Shown: piece by piece, positions 9,148 through 15,811 of the stretch
Layout: every line of letters starts with the position of its first letter
How positions within the stretch are numbered: the first letter of the stretch is position 1
Assembly: GCA_002407865.1 (NCBI GenBank)
Contig: DHPI01000054.1
Coordinates: forward strand, 97,730 to 119,065
Length of the DNA: 21,336 nt
Reading direction: 5' to 3'
Source of the DNA: Spirochaetia bacterium UBA5368
Lineage (GTDB): Bacteria; Spirochaetota; UBA4802; UBA5368
The notes under the pieces: model-generated
Told to the model about the DNA's origin: nothing
Seen by the model: only the letters and a program-made list of their open reading frames with translations
Database searches by the model: none
Made by a program: the position numbers and the translations under genes

Positions 9148-9762
9148 GTGATATTTTATGCGTACCGTGAAGTGTTCCGAAAAAAAATTCCCGTGAAGGC
9201 GGCGAGGAAAGCCGTGGCGATGCCGTGTGTGCTCGCGCTTGTCGTGTGCGCCCTTACGGGCGTGGCTGCCGCCGGCCCCGGTGAAAATGATGACGCGGGA
9301 GGCCTCCTGATGTCGCCCGCGGGCGATGAACGCGAGATTAACGCGCAGGGTGTTTTACTTCTAAAGAAAAACAAATTCCGCGAGGCGGAGCGCTGCTTTT
9401 TGCTCGCAATAGAAAAAAATCCCCGCAACAAGTATTATTATAACAACCTCGCCGTCGCGTACATCAATCAGGGAAATTACGGTGATGCGCGTCGCCGTCT
9501 TTCATCGGCGCTGGAGCTCGACCCGGCGTACGCGAAAGCCCTTGCGAACATGGCGGTAAGCAGCTTTTATCAGTTGAAATTCAGTGAGGCGTATTCGTAC
9601 TACCTGCGCGCCCGCGCCGCCGATGGCGCATATGCGAAACAGCGCTTCGATGCTGCGAAGGCGCTCCCGCGGCTGGAAAAACTCAGCCGAGAAAATCCTG
9701 AAAACAGGGATTATCGGCGCATACTGGAATATGTACGGATATATGGGTTGGCGGCTCCCTAA
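9148..9762 (+). CDS. Exported or membrane-anchored TPR-repeat protein
   Basis: 204 residues. An N-terminal basic stretch and hydrophobic segment (about residues 22-42, ending VAAAG) look like a signal peptide or anchor. Residues about 62-163 form roughly three tetratricopeptide repeats, with typical pattern residues such as YYNNLAVAYINQGNYGDA and ALANMAVSSFYQLKFSEA. TPRs are protein-binding scaffolds; no enzyme domain is seen and the partner is unknown. Start GTG 9148 is chosen for the GGAG at 9140-9143; an internal GTG at 9193 would give a more classic signal peptide and is an alternative. The stop overlaps the convergent dtd stop by four bases. Confidence 0.8.
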   Translation: MIFYAYREVFRKKIPVKAARKAVAMPCVLALVVCALTGVAAAGPGENDDAGGLLMSPAGDEREINAQGVLLLKKNKFREAERCFLLAIEKNPRNKYYYNNLAVAYINQGNYGDARRRLSSALELDPAYAKALANMAVSSFYQLKFSEAYSYYLRARAADGAYAKQRFDAAKALPRLEKLSRENPENRDYRRILEYVRIYGLAAP

Positions 9763-10208
9763 AACAGCTTTGAGCTGTCCAGAAGGATCGTGACCGGCCC
9801 CTCGTTGATAAGCTGCAGCGACATGTCCGCTCCGAAAACGCCTTCATGCACCTTCGGGTATATCGATCTGCATAGTGCGGTAAATTCGGCAAATTTGCCG
9901 GCGGCCTCGGCGGGCGGCATCGCACATGAATACGACGGGCGTCTTCCCTTCCTGGCGTCGCCATAGAGGGTAAACTGCGATACAAGGAGCAGGCCTCCAT
10001 CAATCTCCCCGAGCGTGAGATTCATAACGCCGTTCGCGTCGTCGAAAATCCTCAGGTTGATTATCTTCTGAGCGATATACTCCATATCGGTGCCCGTATC
10101 GCCGACGCCAAGTCCTATGAGCGCGACAACACCCCTCCCCATCGACGCGACGGTTTTCCCGCCCGTTTCGACGCTCGCTTCCGATACGCGTTGCACTACA
10201 GCCCGCAT
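9759..10208 (-). CDS. dtd: D-aminoacyl-tRNA deacylase
   Basis: 149-residue proofreading enzyme that hydrolyses D-amino acids, and glycine mischarged on tRNA-Ala, from tRNAs. The family start MRAVVQRVSEASV, the SQFTLYGD motif with T80, and the Gly-cis-Pro motif (G137-P138 in NEGPVT) are all present, and the length is normal. A longer reading from an ATG at 10238 would add ten residues and run through a hairpin, so the ATG at 10208 is preferred. Many archaea use the unrelated Dtd2, so this Dtd1-type enzyme fits the bacterial half. It lies immediately downstream of the hairpin ending the thioredoxin gene; I see no clear separate promoter. Confidence 0.95.
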   Translation of the reverse strand: MRAVVQRVSEASVETGGKTVASMGRGVVALIGLGVGDTGTDMEYIAQKIINLRIFDDANGVMNLTLGEIDGGLLLVSQFTLYGDARKGRRPSYSCAMPPAEAAGKFAEFTALCRSIYPKVHEGVFGADMSLQLINEGPVTILLDSSKLF

Positions 10209-10214
10209 AAAAGT

Positions 10215-10240
10215 ACATGCCCCGCAGAATCGGGGCATGT
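10215..10240 (-). terminator. Perfect 10-bp hairpin with short T run after trx1
   Basis: ACATGCCCCG (10215-10224) and CGGGGCATGT (10231-10240) are exact complements around a six-base loop. Read on the minus strand the stem is followed by ACTTTTA, and it starts 12 bases after the trx1 stop. The short T run makes it a moderate intrinsic terminator; read-through into dtd, whose start is seven bases beyond, is likely. Confidence 0.55.
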
Positions 10241-10252
10241 TCCTCCCGCCTG

Positions 10253-10513
10253 CTATTTCAGCTTTTCAAGGAGGATGTTCTCCGGCTGAACCCCGATGAA
10301 GCGTTCAATCTCGCTTCCGTTGTTGAACAGTATCAGTGTCGGGATCGAGTTGATGCCGAATTTCTGAGCTGTTTCAGGATTTTCGTCGGTATTGAGCTTG
10401 GTTATCTTCGTGCTGATTTTTCCGGATTTTGAAAGACGTTCGAGTATGGGTGTCTGCATCCTGCACGGCCCGCACCATGTCGCAAAAAAGTCAGTCAATA
10501 CCGGTTTGCTCAT
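10253..10513 (-). CDS. Short thioredoxin (WCGPC), trx1
   Basis: 86-residue thioredoxin-fold protein with the redox motif WCGPC (residues 13-17), the cis-proline region SIPTLILF (about 56-63) and a C-terminal FIGVQPE helix start. It lacks the first strand and helix of the usual 105-residue thioredoxin, beginning right at the PVLxDFF strand. It would reduce disulphides in the cytoplasm. The ATG lies two bases after the trx2 stop, with GAGGG inside the end of trx2 as ribosome site, so the pair looks like one operon. The first 21 residues closely resemble trx2, while the rest looks more like bacterial thioredoxins; GC is lower than in trx2. Source organism is uncertain because it sits at the join. 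Confidence 0.88.
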   Translation of the reverse strand: MSKPVLTDFFATWCGPCRMQTPILERLSKSGKISTKITKLNTDENPETAQKFGINSIPTLILFNNGSEIERFIGVQPENILLEKLK

Positions 10514-10515
10514 TA

Positions 10516-10806
10516 CTATCCCTCTTTCTGGAGATCATCGATCAGAGATAATAAAATGCTTTCGAGCGTCTCCCCGTCCGTGACCATCTCAAACCTCCCG
10601 ACCACAACCCCGTCCGCCTCGATGACGACCGTCGGAACGGTCGTCAGGCGGTAGGCCGAAACAAGATCGCGTCTCTCCGCAACATCGATCATCCTGAATT
10701 CCACCCTGTCACCGAGCCTTTCCGCCACCTCCTCCACAATGGCCGTCTGCTCCCGGCAGGGCTCGCACCACGCAGAGAAGAAATCGATCAGCACAGGTCT
10801 ACCCAT
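10516..10806 (-). CDS. Thioredoxin-family protein with WCEPC active site, trx2
   Basis: 96-residue thioredoxin fold starting directly at the PVLIDFF strand. The redox motif is WCEPC (residues 13-17): both cysteines are present but the usual Gly is Glu, which should change redox potential and partner choice. The cis-proline region TTVPTVVIE (about 54-62) is present. Codon choice (AGG/AGA/CGG arginine, ATC isoleucine) fits the archaeal genes to its right. It follows secD by 39 bases containing a T-rich run, and has no obvious Shine-Dalgarno site, so it may be in the secFD transcript or start separately. A role as partner of the Sec genes is not shown by anything in the sequence. Confidence 0.85.
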   Translation of the reverse strand: MGRPVLIDFFSAWCEPCREQTAIVEEVAERLGDRVEFRMIDVAERRDLVSAYRLTTVPTVVIEADGVVVGRFEMVTDGETLESILLSLIDDLQKEG

Positions 10807-10845
10807 GAGAGCGGTATGGAAAAAAAGAGAAGATAGATTTTCCGG

Positions 10846-12294
10846 TTATTTGGAGAGGATCGCCATGATGATCTTACCGTATGCAGGCCGGGTGATCAGC
10901 ACACCGACGAGCACGCCAAGGATCGTGATGATGGCGAAACCGCGGAGGGTCGAGAGGTCCATCAGGGCGAGAGGCAGCATCGCGAAGATGACAGTCCCTG
11001 CAGAGACGACAATGATCCCGAGGGCCCGCGAGAGCCTCTTCATGTAGATGCTCGACGACGGCACCCGGCCCTCGTGGAGCACCTCGTCGGTGATCACGAC
11101 GAGCTGGTCGATACCCGTACCCATCACGGCGATGATACCGGCGATCGATGCCAGGTCAAGCTGCTGGGCAAACCGTGCAATACCGAGCAGGATGACGATC
11201 TCCGAGAGGTTGGTCAGGACCATGGGGAGCACGATGCTCGGTTCACGGTACCGGAAGTAGACCACGACACCGACGACGACCAGGGCGGCGAGCGCCGCAA
11301 GGATGCAGAGGAACTTGTAGTAGTCGCCGAGTGTCGCCGAGACAGAGCCCGACCCCGCGACCGTCACGTCCACAGGCAGGGCGCCTGCCCGGAGGTGGAT
11401 CTCAAGGTTGCTTGCGTCCTGGAGGCCCTCGTCACCGACGCCGGTGGAGGCGCTGAGGCTGCGGATCGGACTGGCCTTCAGCTGCGAGGCGAGGTCAGGG
11501 GAGAGAGGAGCCGAGTAGACGGTCTTGTTGTCGAGGTACATGACCAGTTCGTGCTTCTGCGGGTCGTTCACCGCATTCGAGGCGATGGCGGCTTTCTGGA
11601 AGGCGGCCGCACCCTCGGGGTTGAGCGTGAAGCCGACGCCCCACATACCCTGCTGGTCCTTCTTCGGCACGTCGACGCTCGTGATCACGTCGCCAAAGAT
11701 GACATGCTCGGTCTGGTTCCCGCTTGTCTGGACACGGATCTCGAACTTGCCCTGCTGACCGACGATCTCGTTCGCCGTTTCCATATCGACGCCGGCGAGT
11801 TCGACACGCACATAGCGGGTGATACCGTTGAGACCGGTGAGGATGTTCACCCGTGCGTCCTTCGTGCCGAGGCTGTTCACCTTCTCGTCAAGGGTCCGCT
11901 TCACAAGTTCGGCGGTGTCCTTGGAGACACCCTGGTTCACGGTGACGATCGTCGCCCCGGCCTTCTCGAAGACAGGTTTGAGTTCTTCGCGCGTGAACGC
12001 CTTCCTGACCTCGACCTGGTCTGCCGAAAGCGGGATGACCTCGGTGTCCAGTTCAGCGCTCAGGGTCTCGGCGAGTTTGTTGATGTCGATGCCGGGCTCG
12101 ACGGTGACAACTTCGGCCTGGAACTCCATCTGGAGCCAGGAACCCTGCTGGAGGTCGAGACCGTACTGGAGGTTGGTCGTGAATTTCCCGTCCTCAAAGT
12201 GAGGGCCGATAGAGATGACTGAGAGGATGACAAGGGCCACCAGGAGGATGACCCTCCAGTCTCTACTGAGTTTCTTGAGTGTATCGCTGTTCAT
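10846..12294 (-). CDS. secD: Protein-export membrane protein SecD (archaeal type)
   Basis: 482-residue RND-family subunit that, with SecF, aids protein export through SecYE outside the cytoplasm. One membrane helix near residues 14-31 is followed by the YGLDLQQG motif (44-51), a large extracytoplasmic domain to about 320, and a bundle of about five membrane helices at the C-terminus containing the GTGIDQLVVITDE segment in the conserved helix. Archaeal SecD lacks a SecA partner, so its energy use is through the membrane gradient (family knowledge). It overlaps secF by four bases (ATGA), so translation is coupled. Length is typical of euryarchaeal SecD. Confidence 0.95.
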   Translation of the reverse strand: MNSDTLKKLSRDWRVILLVALVILSVISIGPHFEDGKFTTNLQYGLDLQQGSWLQMEFQAEVVTVEPGIDINKLAETLSAELDTEVIPLSADQVEVRKAFTREELKPVFEKAGATIVTVNQGVSKDTAELVKRTLDEKVNSLGTKDARVNILTGLNGITRYVRVELAGVDMETANEIVGQQGKFEIRVQTSGNQTEHVIFGDVITSVDVPKKDQQGMWGVGFTLNPEGAAAFQKAAIASNAVNDPQKHELVMYLDNKTVYSAPLSPDLASQLKASPIRSLSASTGVGDEGLQDASNLEIHLRAGALPVDVTVAGSGSVSATLGDYYKFLCILAALAALVVVGVVVYFRYREPSIVLPMVLTNLSEIVILLGIARFAQQLDLASIAGIIAVMGTGIDQLVVITDEVLHEGRVPSSSIYMKRLSRALGIIVVSAGTVIFAMLPLALMDLSTLRGFAIITILGVLVGVLITRPAYGKIIMAILSK

Positions 12295-13148
12295 GCTCGT
12301 CTCCCATTCTTTTCCAGGTATGCCTTGAGGACACCGGCGTTGAAGACCCAGGTGTTCATAAGGTCCACAAAGAGACCGATGAGAAGGACGGCCGAGATCT
12401 GGGCGATGACTTCAACGCCGCCGAAGGCCGTGACCAGGAACATCGCCGCGACGGCGGCGATCGTCGTCGTCGTCATGATGATGCCTGTCCTGTAGGCCCC
12501 GGCGAACTTGTCTTCCGTCTTCCCCTGTCTTTTGAGGACACGGGTCGTGAGGAGGACGTCGCTGTCCACCGAGTAACCGATGAGCATCAACAGGGCCGCC
12601 GTCGTCGGCAGGGTGAGAGTGATGCCGAGGAGGCTCATGATCGCCGCCGTGATCGTGATGTCGGAGAACGCGGCGAAGACAACGGCCAGCGAGGGGATGA
12701 AGGTCCTGAAAGCGACGAAGACCACAATCGCCATACCGAGGAAGGAGAAGATCAGGGCGATGAAGGCCTGCTGCTGGAGGGTGCTCCCGAAGGCCTCGCC
12801 GATATGGTCGACCTTGGCGTCAGGGTAACGGTCCATGACCCTATCATTGAGCGCCTTTGTCTGCTCGTCGCTCATGGGGCCGAACTTGATGTACTTACCG
12901 CCGTCAAGCCCCTCGCCGACGTCAGTCAGGGGGTATCCTGCAAAATAGTCTTTGATCTCATCAATACTGTCGTCAGTGATGACGTTGACGGCAGTACCGC
13001 CTGCAAAGTCGATGCCGGGCTCTAACGGCATCCCTGTGCTCAGCCAGTTGAAGGTGAGGAGGCCGAGCGCCAGGAGAAGCAGAATGAGTGGTATCGTCAC
13101 CATCTGCTTCGGCGGGTATTTGTTGATATCGTAGGTGACAAAACCCAT
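12291..13148 (-). CDS. secF: Protein-export membrane protein SecF (archaeal type)
   Basis: 285 residues. Helix 1 (about 16-35) is followed by the family motif GIDFAGGT (45-52), an extracytoplasmic domain, and five C-terminal membrane helices including the GYSVDSDVLLTTRV segment with the conserved acidic residue. It forms the SecDF complex with the next gene. The frame stays open to 13325 upstream, but the start at 13148 is chosen because the archaeal SecF N-terminus (MGFVTYDINKYPPK) begins there and a TATA box lies about 31 bases before it; the longer reading has no membrane or motif content. No Shine-Dalgarno site precedes it, consistent with a leaderless or very short leader. Confidence 0.94.
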   Translation of the reverse strand: MGFVTYDINKYPPKQMVTIPLILLLLALGLLTFNWLSTGMPLEPGIDFAGGTAVNVITDDSIDEIKDYFAGYPLTDVGEGLDGGKYIKFGPMSDEQTKALNDRVMDRYPDAKVDHIGEAFGSTLQQQAFIALIFSFLGMAIVVFVAFRTFIPSLAVVFAAFSDITITAAIMSLLGITLTLPTTAALLMLIGYSVDSDVLLTTRVLKRQGKTEDKFAGAYRTGIIMTTTTIAAVAAMFLVTAFGGVEVIAQISAVLLIGLFVDLMNTWVFNAGVLKAYLEKNGRRA

Positions 13149-13174
13149 AGGTATATGGTCTGCCGTAGAAGGGA

Positions 13175-13183
13175 TTAATATTT
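13175..13183 (-). promoter_or_regulatory. Archaeal TATA box for secF-secD
   Basis: AAATATTAA on the minus strand, centred about 31 bases before the secF ATG in GC-rich surroundings. Archaeal start sites lie about 25 bases after the TATA centre, so the leader would be only a few bases long. Confidence 0.55.
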
Positions 13184-13301
13184 GGATATTCCCCACTACA
13201 AAGCGCATTTTGGGGACGGAAAAACTGTTCGATCTGTCCTTTCGCGGGGGGCTTTTTTTCCAGATACCCCTCCCCGGAGAGTCCAGAAGAAAATAGGAAC
13301 G

Positions 13302-13309
13302 TATATATT
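13302..13309 (+). promoter_or_regulatory. Archaeal TATA box for the DUF2551 gene, leaderless transcript predicted
   Basis: TATATATT preceded by a purine-rich stretch (AAAATAGG) suitable as a TFB-recognition element. Its centre is about 27 bases from ATG 13332, so transcription should begin at or next to the start codon. There is no Shine-Dalgarno site, in agreement. Confidence 0.65.
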
Positions 13310-13331
13310 GAGTCCGGCACCACACACCAGT

Positions 13332-13646
13332 ATGCGGTCGCCGGCCAACATCAAGAGAGAGATCGAGGCCCGCCTGAAGACATATCTCTCACGAGACAGC
13401 ACAGGCATCAGGCACGAAGTTCTGACCTTTTTCGTCAGGATCAGGTCGACGACGATCCCCGATCTCTATACACTGCTCTCCCGGACCTTTACGATCAGCT
13501 ACCACTCCATCGCCTCGATGGTGGGGATCATCGCCTCGCGCATCGGCATCCTCCGCGTGCGGCGGGACCAGGAGAGCCCGAATGCCGTCTACGAACTCAA
13601 GGACGAGTACGTCGGCATGGTCACCCGCCTCCTCGACAGTGGATAG
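13332..13646 (+). CDS. DUF2551-family small protein conserved in methanogens
   Basis: 104-residue basic N-terminal protein (MRSPANIKREIEARLKTYL). The core, with a HEVLTFFVRI segment and an SIASMVGIIASRIGILRVRR segment, has the look of a winged-helix fold, with VRR and YELKDEYVGMV suggesting the wing and final helix. This matches my memory of the DUF2551 family of methanogenic archaea; no function is established. A longer reading from 13182 is rejected because the TATA box at 13302 places the transcript start at this ATG. A DNA-binding role is inference from the winged-helix appearance only. Confidence 0.8.
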   Translation: MRSPANIKREIEARLKTYLSRDSTGIRHEVLTFFVRIRSTTIPDLYTLLSRTFTISYHSIASMVGIIASRIGILRVRRDQESPNAVYELKDEYVGMVTRLLDSG

Positions 13647-13694
13647 GCGGGCGATCACAACAGTTTTACCCTTTCCTGCGGTGACGTATAAGGG

Positions 13695-13958
13695 ATGATA
13701 AGGACCGGGAAAGAACCCTCTCTCCCGAGGATAAAAGTCTCGGAGGAGGTTCTGTCATATGTTCAGAAACGGGACTGCGATTTCAGGGTGTGTACCTCCT
13801 GCGGAGGCCCGATTTTACTTCCGATCTCGGTCAAGCCCCCGAAGGCCACCGACGCGACAGTGAAGGCCGGGCGCCACTGGATTTATATTTCCATGTATCA
13901 GGCGCCGTACCTGGACACCATAGACCTCGGCCTTGTGCCGGCCTACGACCTGGAGTGA
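13695..13958 (+). CDS. Small Cys-containing protein, methanogen-type, function unknown
   Basis: 87 residues with three cysteines in a Cys-x4-Cys-x2-Cys pattern (C28, C33, C36) in DFRVCTSCGGPILLP, like half of a zinc ribbon, followed by KPPKATDATVKAG and a C-terminal VPAYDLE. I recognise no named family. It ends two bases before archease with no terminator, so it is probably in the archease-rtcB transcript; an RNA-related role is only guilt by association. The first ATG follows AGGG closely, so the exact start is uncertain. Confidence 0.7.
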   Translation: MIRTGKEPSLPRIKVSEEVLSYVQKRDCDFRVCTSCGGPILLPISVKPPKATDATVKAGRHWIYISMYQAPYLDTIDLGLVPAYDLE

Positions 13959-13960
13959 GG

Positions 13961-14368
13961 ATGTCGTTCGAGGAACTTCCCCACCAGGCCGACGTGCGGG
14001 TTCGGGTGCGGGCGGAGGACTGCAACGTCCTCTTTGCCGAAGCGGCGAGGGCGATGTTCTCCATCATGTATGTCACCTGCGACGAAGGGGAGATCGAGCG
14101 GAGGGTCTCGGTCACATCGGACGACATGCAGTCCCTGTTGATCGACTTTCTCTCCGAACTCCTCTTCGTATCAGAGGTGGACCGTGTCGTCTTCTCCTCC
14201 TTCGATGTCGTCATCACCGGCACGAGCCTTACGGCGACGGCACGGGGAGAACCTTTCAACCCGGCGAAGCACCTGGGCGGCATGGAGGTGAAGGGAGTAT
14301 CCTACTCCGGGCTGACGATCACGAGAGACGGGGAAGGGTTTTGTAGCGAGATACTCTTTGATGTGTGA
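13961..14368 (+). CDS. Archease, RtcB-activating protein
   Basis: 135-residue protein that stimulates guanylylation and turnover of the RNA ligase RtcB and relaxes its nucleotide need. The start MSFEELPHQADVRV corresponds to the family's usual H-x-A-D opening with the metal-binding aspartate (D11); the C-terminus ends EILFDV as in the family, whose last acidic residue also helps bind metal. A longer open frame from 13790 overlaps the previous gene and is rejected; GGAGTGAGG lies directly before ATG 13961. It is nine bases upstream of rtcB, the usual archaeal arrangement. Confidence 0.93.
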   Translation: MSFEELPHQADVRVRVRAEDCNVLFAEAARAMFSIMYVTCDEGEIERRVSVTSDDMQSLLIDFLSELLFVSEVDRVVFSSFDVVITGTSLTATARGEPFNPAKHLGGMEVKGVSYSGLTITRDGEGFCSEILFDV

Positions 14369-14377
14369 GGTGTCGAA

Positions 14378-15811
14378 ATGCTTGAAGGGATCACGAAGAT
14401 CAGCGAGGTCGAATGGGAGGTGCCGGTCGGGTATGTCCCGGGGATGCGGGTACCAGGCCGGTTCTTCCTCTCCGAAGACCTCTCGGAGACGCTGGAAGGG
14501 GGAGCGGTCCAGCAACTCGCCAATGTCGCCACGCTCCCGGGCGTTGTCAGATATTCCCTTGCCATGCCCGACATCCACTCGGGCTACGGCTTTCCCATCG
14601 GGGGTGTCGCCGCCTTTGAAGAAGATACGGGCGTCGTCTCGCCGGGCGGGGTCGGCTACGACATCAACTGCGGCGTCCGCCTGATCACGACGCCCCTCAC
14701 CATCGCCGACATCAAAAACCCGCGGGCCCTGATCGAGGAACTCTTCAGGACGGTGCCGACCGGCGTCGGGGCTGAGAGCACGATGCGCCTCTCCGAGGCC
14801 GACCTCGACGACCTGATGGCCGATGGCGTGGACTGGGCGATAGACCACGGTTTCGGCATGGCCGCCGACGCCGAGCACTGCGAGGAGAAGGGACAGATGC
14901 AACAGGCAGACCCGGCCGCGGTGAGCAAGAAGGCCCGGCAGAGGGGCAGGCCGCAGGCCGGCACCCTGGGGTCGGGCAACCACTTCCTGGAGGTGCAGGC
15001 GGTGGACGCCATCTTCGACCCGGAGGCGGCGAAGGCCTTCGGGCTTGAGGCCGGCCAGATCTGCTGCATGATCCACTGCGGGTCCCGCGGCCTTGGCCAT
15101 CAGGTCTGCACCGACCACCTGCGTGTCCTCGAGTCGGCGACCCGGAAGTACGGGATCGAGATCCCGGACAGACAACTCGCCTGCGCCCCTGTCCACTCCC
15201 CTGAAGGAGAGGCGTATTTCGGGGCGATGGCGGCGGCGGCAAACTATGCCTGGGTGAACAGGCAGGTGATCACCCACCAGGTGCGCACCGTCTTCGCCCG
15301 CCTTTTCGGGATCGCCTACGAGGAGATGCCCCTCGTCTACGACGTCGCCCACAATGTGGCGAAGAGAGAGGAGCACGACGTCGACGGGAAGAGGCAGACC
15401 CTCTGCGTCCACAGGAAGGGCGCCACCCGCGCCTTCGGCCCCGGACTCACCGAGGTGCCGCAGGCCTACCGTTCCATCGGCCAACCCGTGATCATACCGG
15501 GGAGCATGGGCAGTTCCTCCTACGTCCTCCGCGGCACGGCGACGGCGATGGCGAGGACCTTCGGGAGCACCTGCCACGGCGCTGGCCGGGTCATGAGCCG
15601 CACAAAGGCCAAACACGCCACACCTGGCCGGGAGATCAGGGAAGAACTCCTGAAACAGGGGATCATCGTCAGGGCGACAAGCGACGCCTCGATCGCCGAG
15701 GAAGCGCCGGACGCGTACAAGGAGAGCGACAAAGTCGTCGACGTCGTCCGCCGGGCAGGGCTCTCCCTCCCGGTGGTCAGGCTCCACCCTGTCGGGGTGA
15801 TCAAGGGGTGA
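14378..15811 (+). CDS. rtcB: RNA-splicing ligase RtcB (tRNA-splicing ligase)
   Basis: 477-residue GTP- and Mn-dependent ligase that joins 2',3'-cyclic phosphate to 5'-OH RNA ends, needed after archaeal tRNA intron removal. Metal and nucleotide ligands are all visible: D95 and C98 (GYDINCGVR), H202 (GSGNHFLE), H233 (IHCGSRGLGH), H325 (DVAHNV) and the guanylylated H400 in CHGAGRVMSR. Numbering is near that of the Pyrococcus enzyme with a small offset. The gene is intact and without an intein, although archaeal rtcB genes sometimes carry one. GAGGTG precedes the ATG. The next gene starts at GTG overlapping the TGA, indicating coupled translation. Confidence 0.98.
   Translation: MLEGITKISEVEWEVPVGYVPGMRVPGRFFLSEDLSETLEGGAVQQLANVATLPGVVRYSLAMPDIHSGYGFPIGGVAAFEEDTGVVSPGGVGYDINCGVRLITTPLTIADIKNPRALIEELFRTVPTGVGAESTMRLSEADLDDLMADGVDWAIDHGFGMAADAEHCEEKGQMQQADPAAVSKKARQRGRPQAGTLGSGNHFLEVQAVDAIFDPEAAKAFGLEAGQICCMIHCGSRGLGHQVCTDHLRVLESATRKYGIEIPDRQLACAPVHSPEGEAYFGAMAAAANYAWVNRQVITHQVRTVFARLFGIAYEEMPLVYDVAHNVAKREEHDVDGKRQTLCVHRKGATRAFGPGLTEVPQAYRSIGQPVIIPGSMGSSSYVLRGTATAMARTFGSTCHGAGRVMSRTKAKHATPGREIREELLKQGIIVRATSDASIAEEAPDAYKESDKVVDVVRRAGLSLPVVRLHPVGVIKG

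Larger units (their letters stand above)
10209..10518. other. Probable bacterium/archaeon join zone
   Basis: All identifiable genes to the left are bacterial-type and all identifiable genes to the right are methanogen-type, with a change in GC and codon choice. The change falls between dtd and trx2. Trx1 itself has bacterial-like codons (AAA, ATA, GAA) and a bacterial-looking C-terminal half, but its N-terminus and its two-base spacing match trx2. The exact join therefore cannot be fixed and could be at the hairpin, inside trx1, or at the trx1/trx2 border. Confidence 0.7.

Noticed and set aside
11074..12222. 382-residue open frame antisense to secD
   Set aside because: Same reason: opposite a clear secD, with Asp/Arg/Val-rich sequence and no motif.
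13149..13325. 59-residue extension of SecF
   Set aside because: It would run through the TATA box and T-rich spacer and carries no membrane or motif content.
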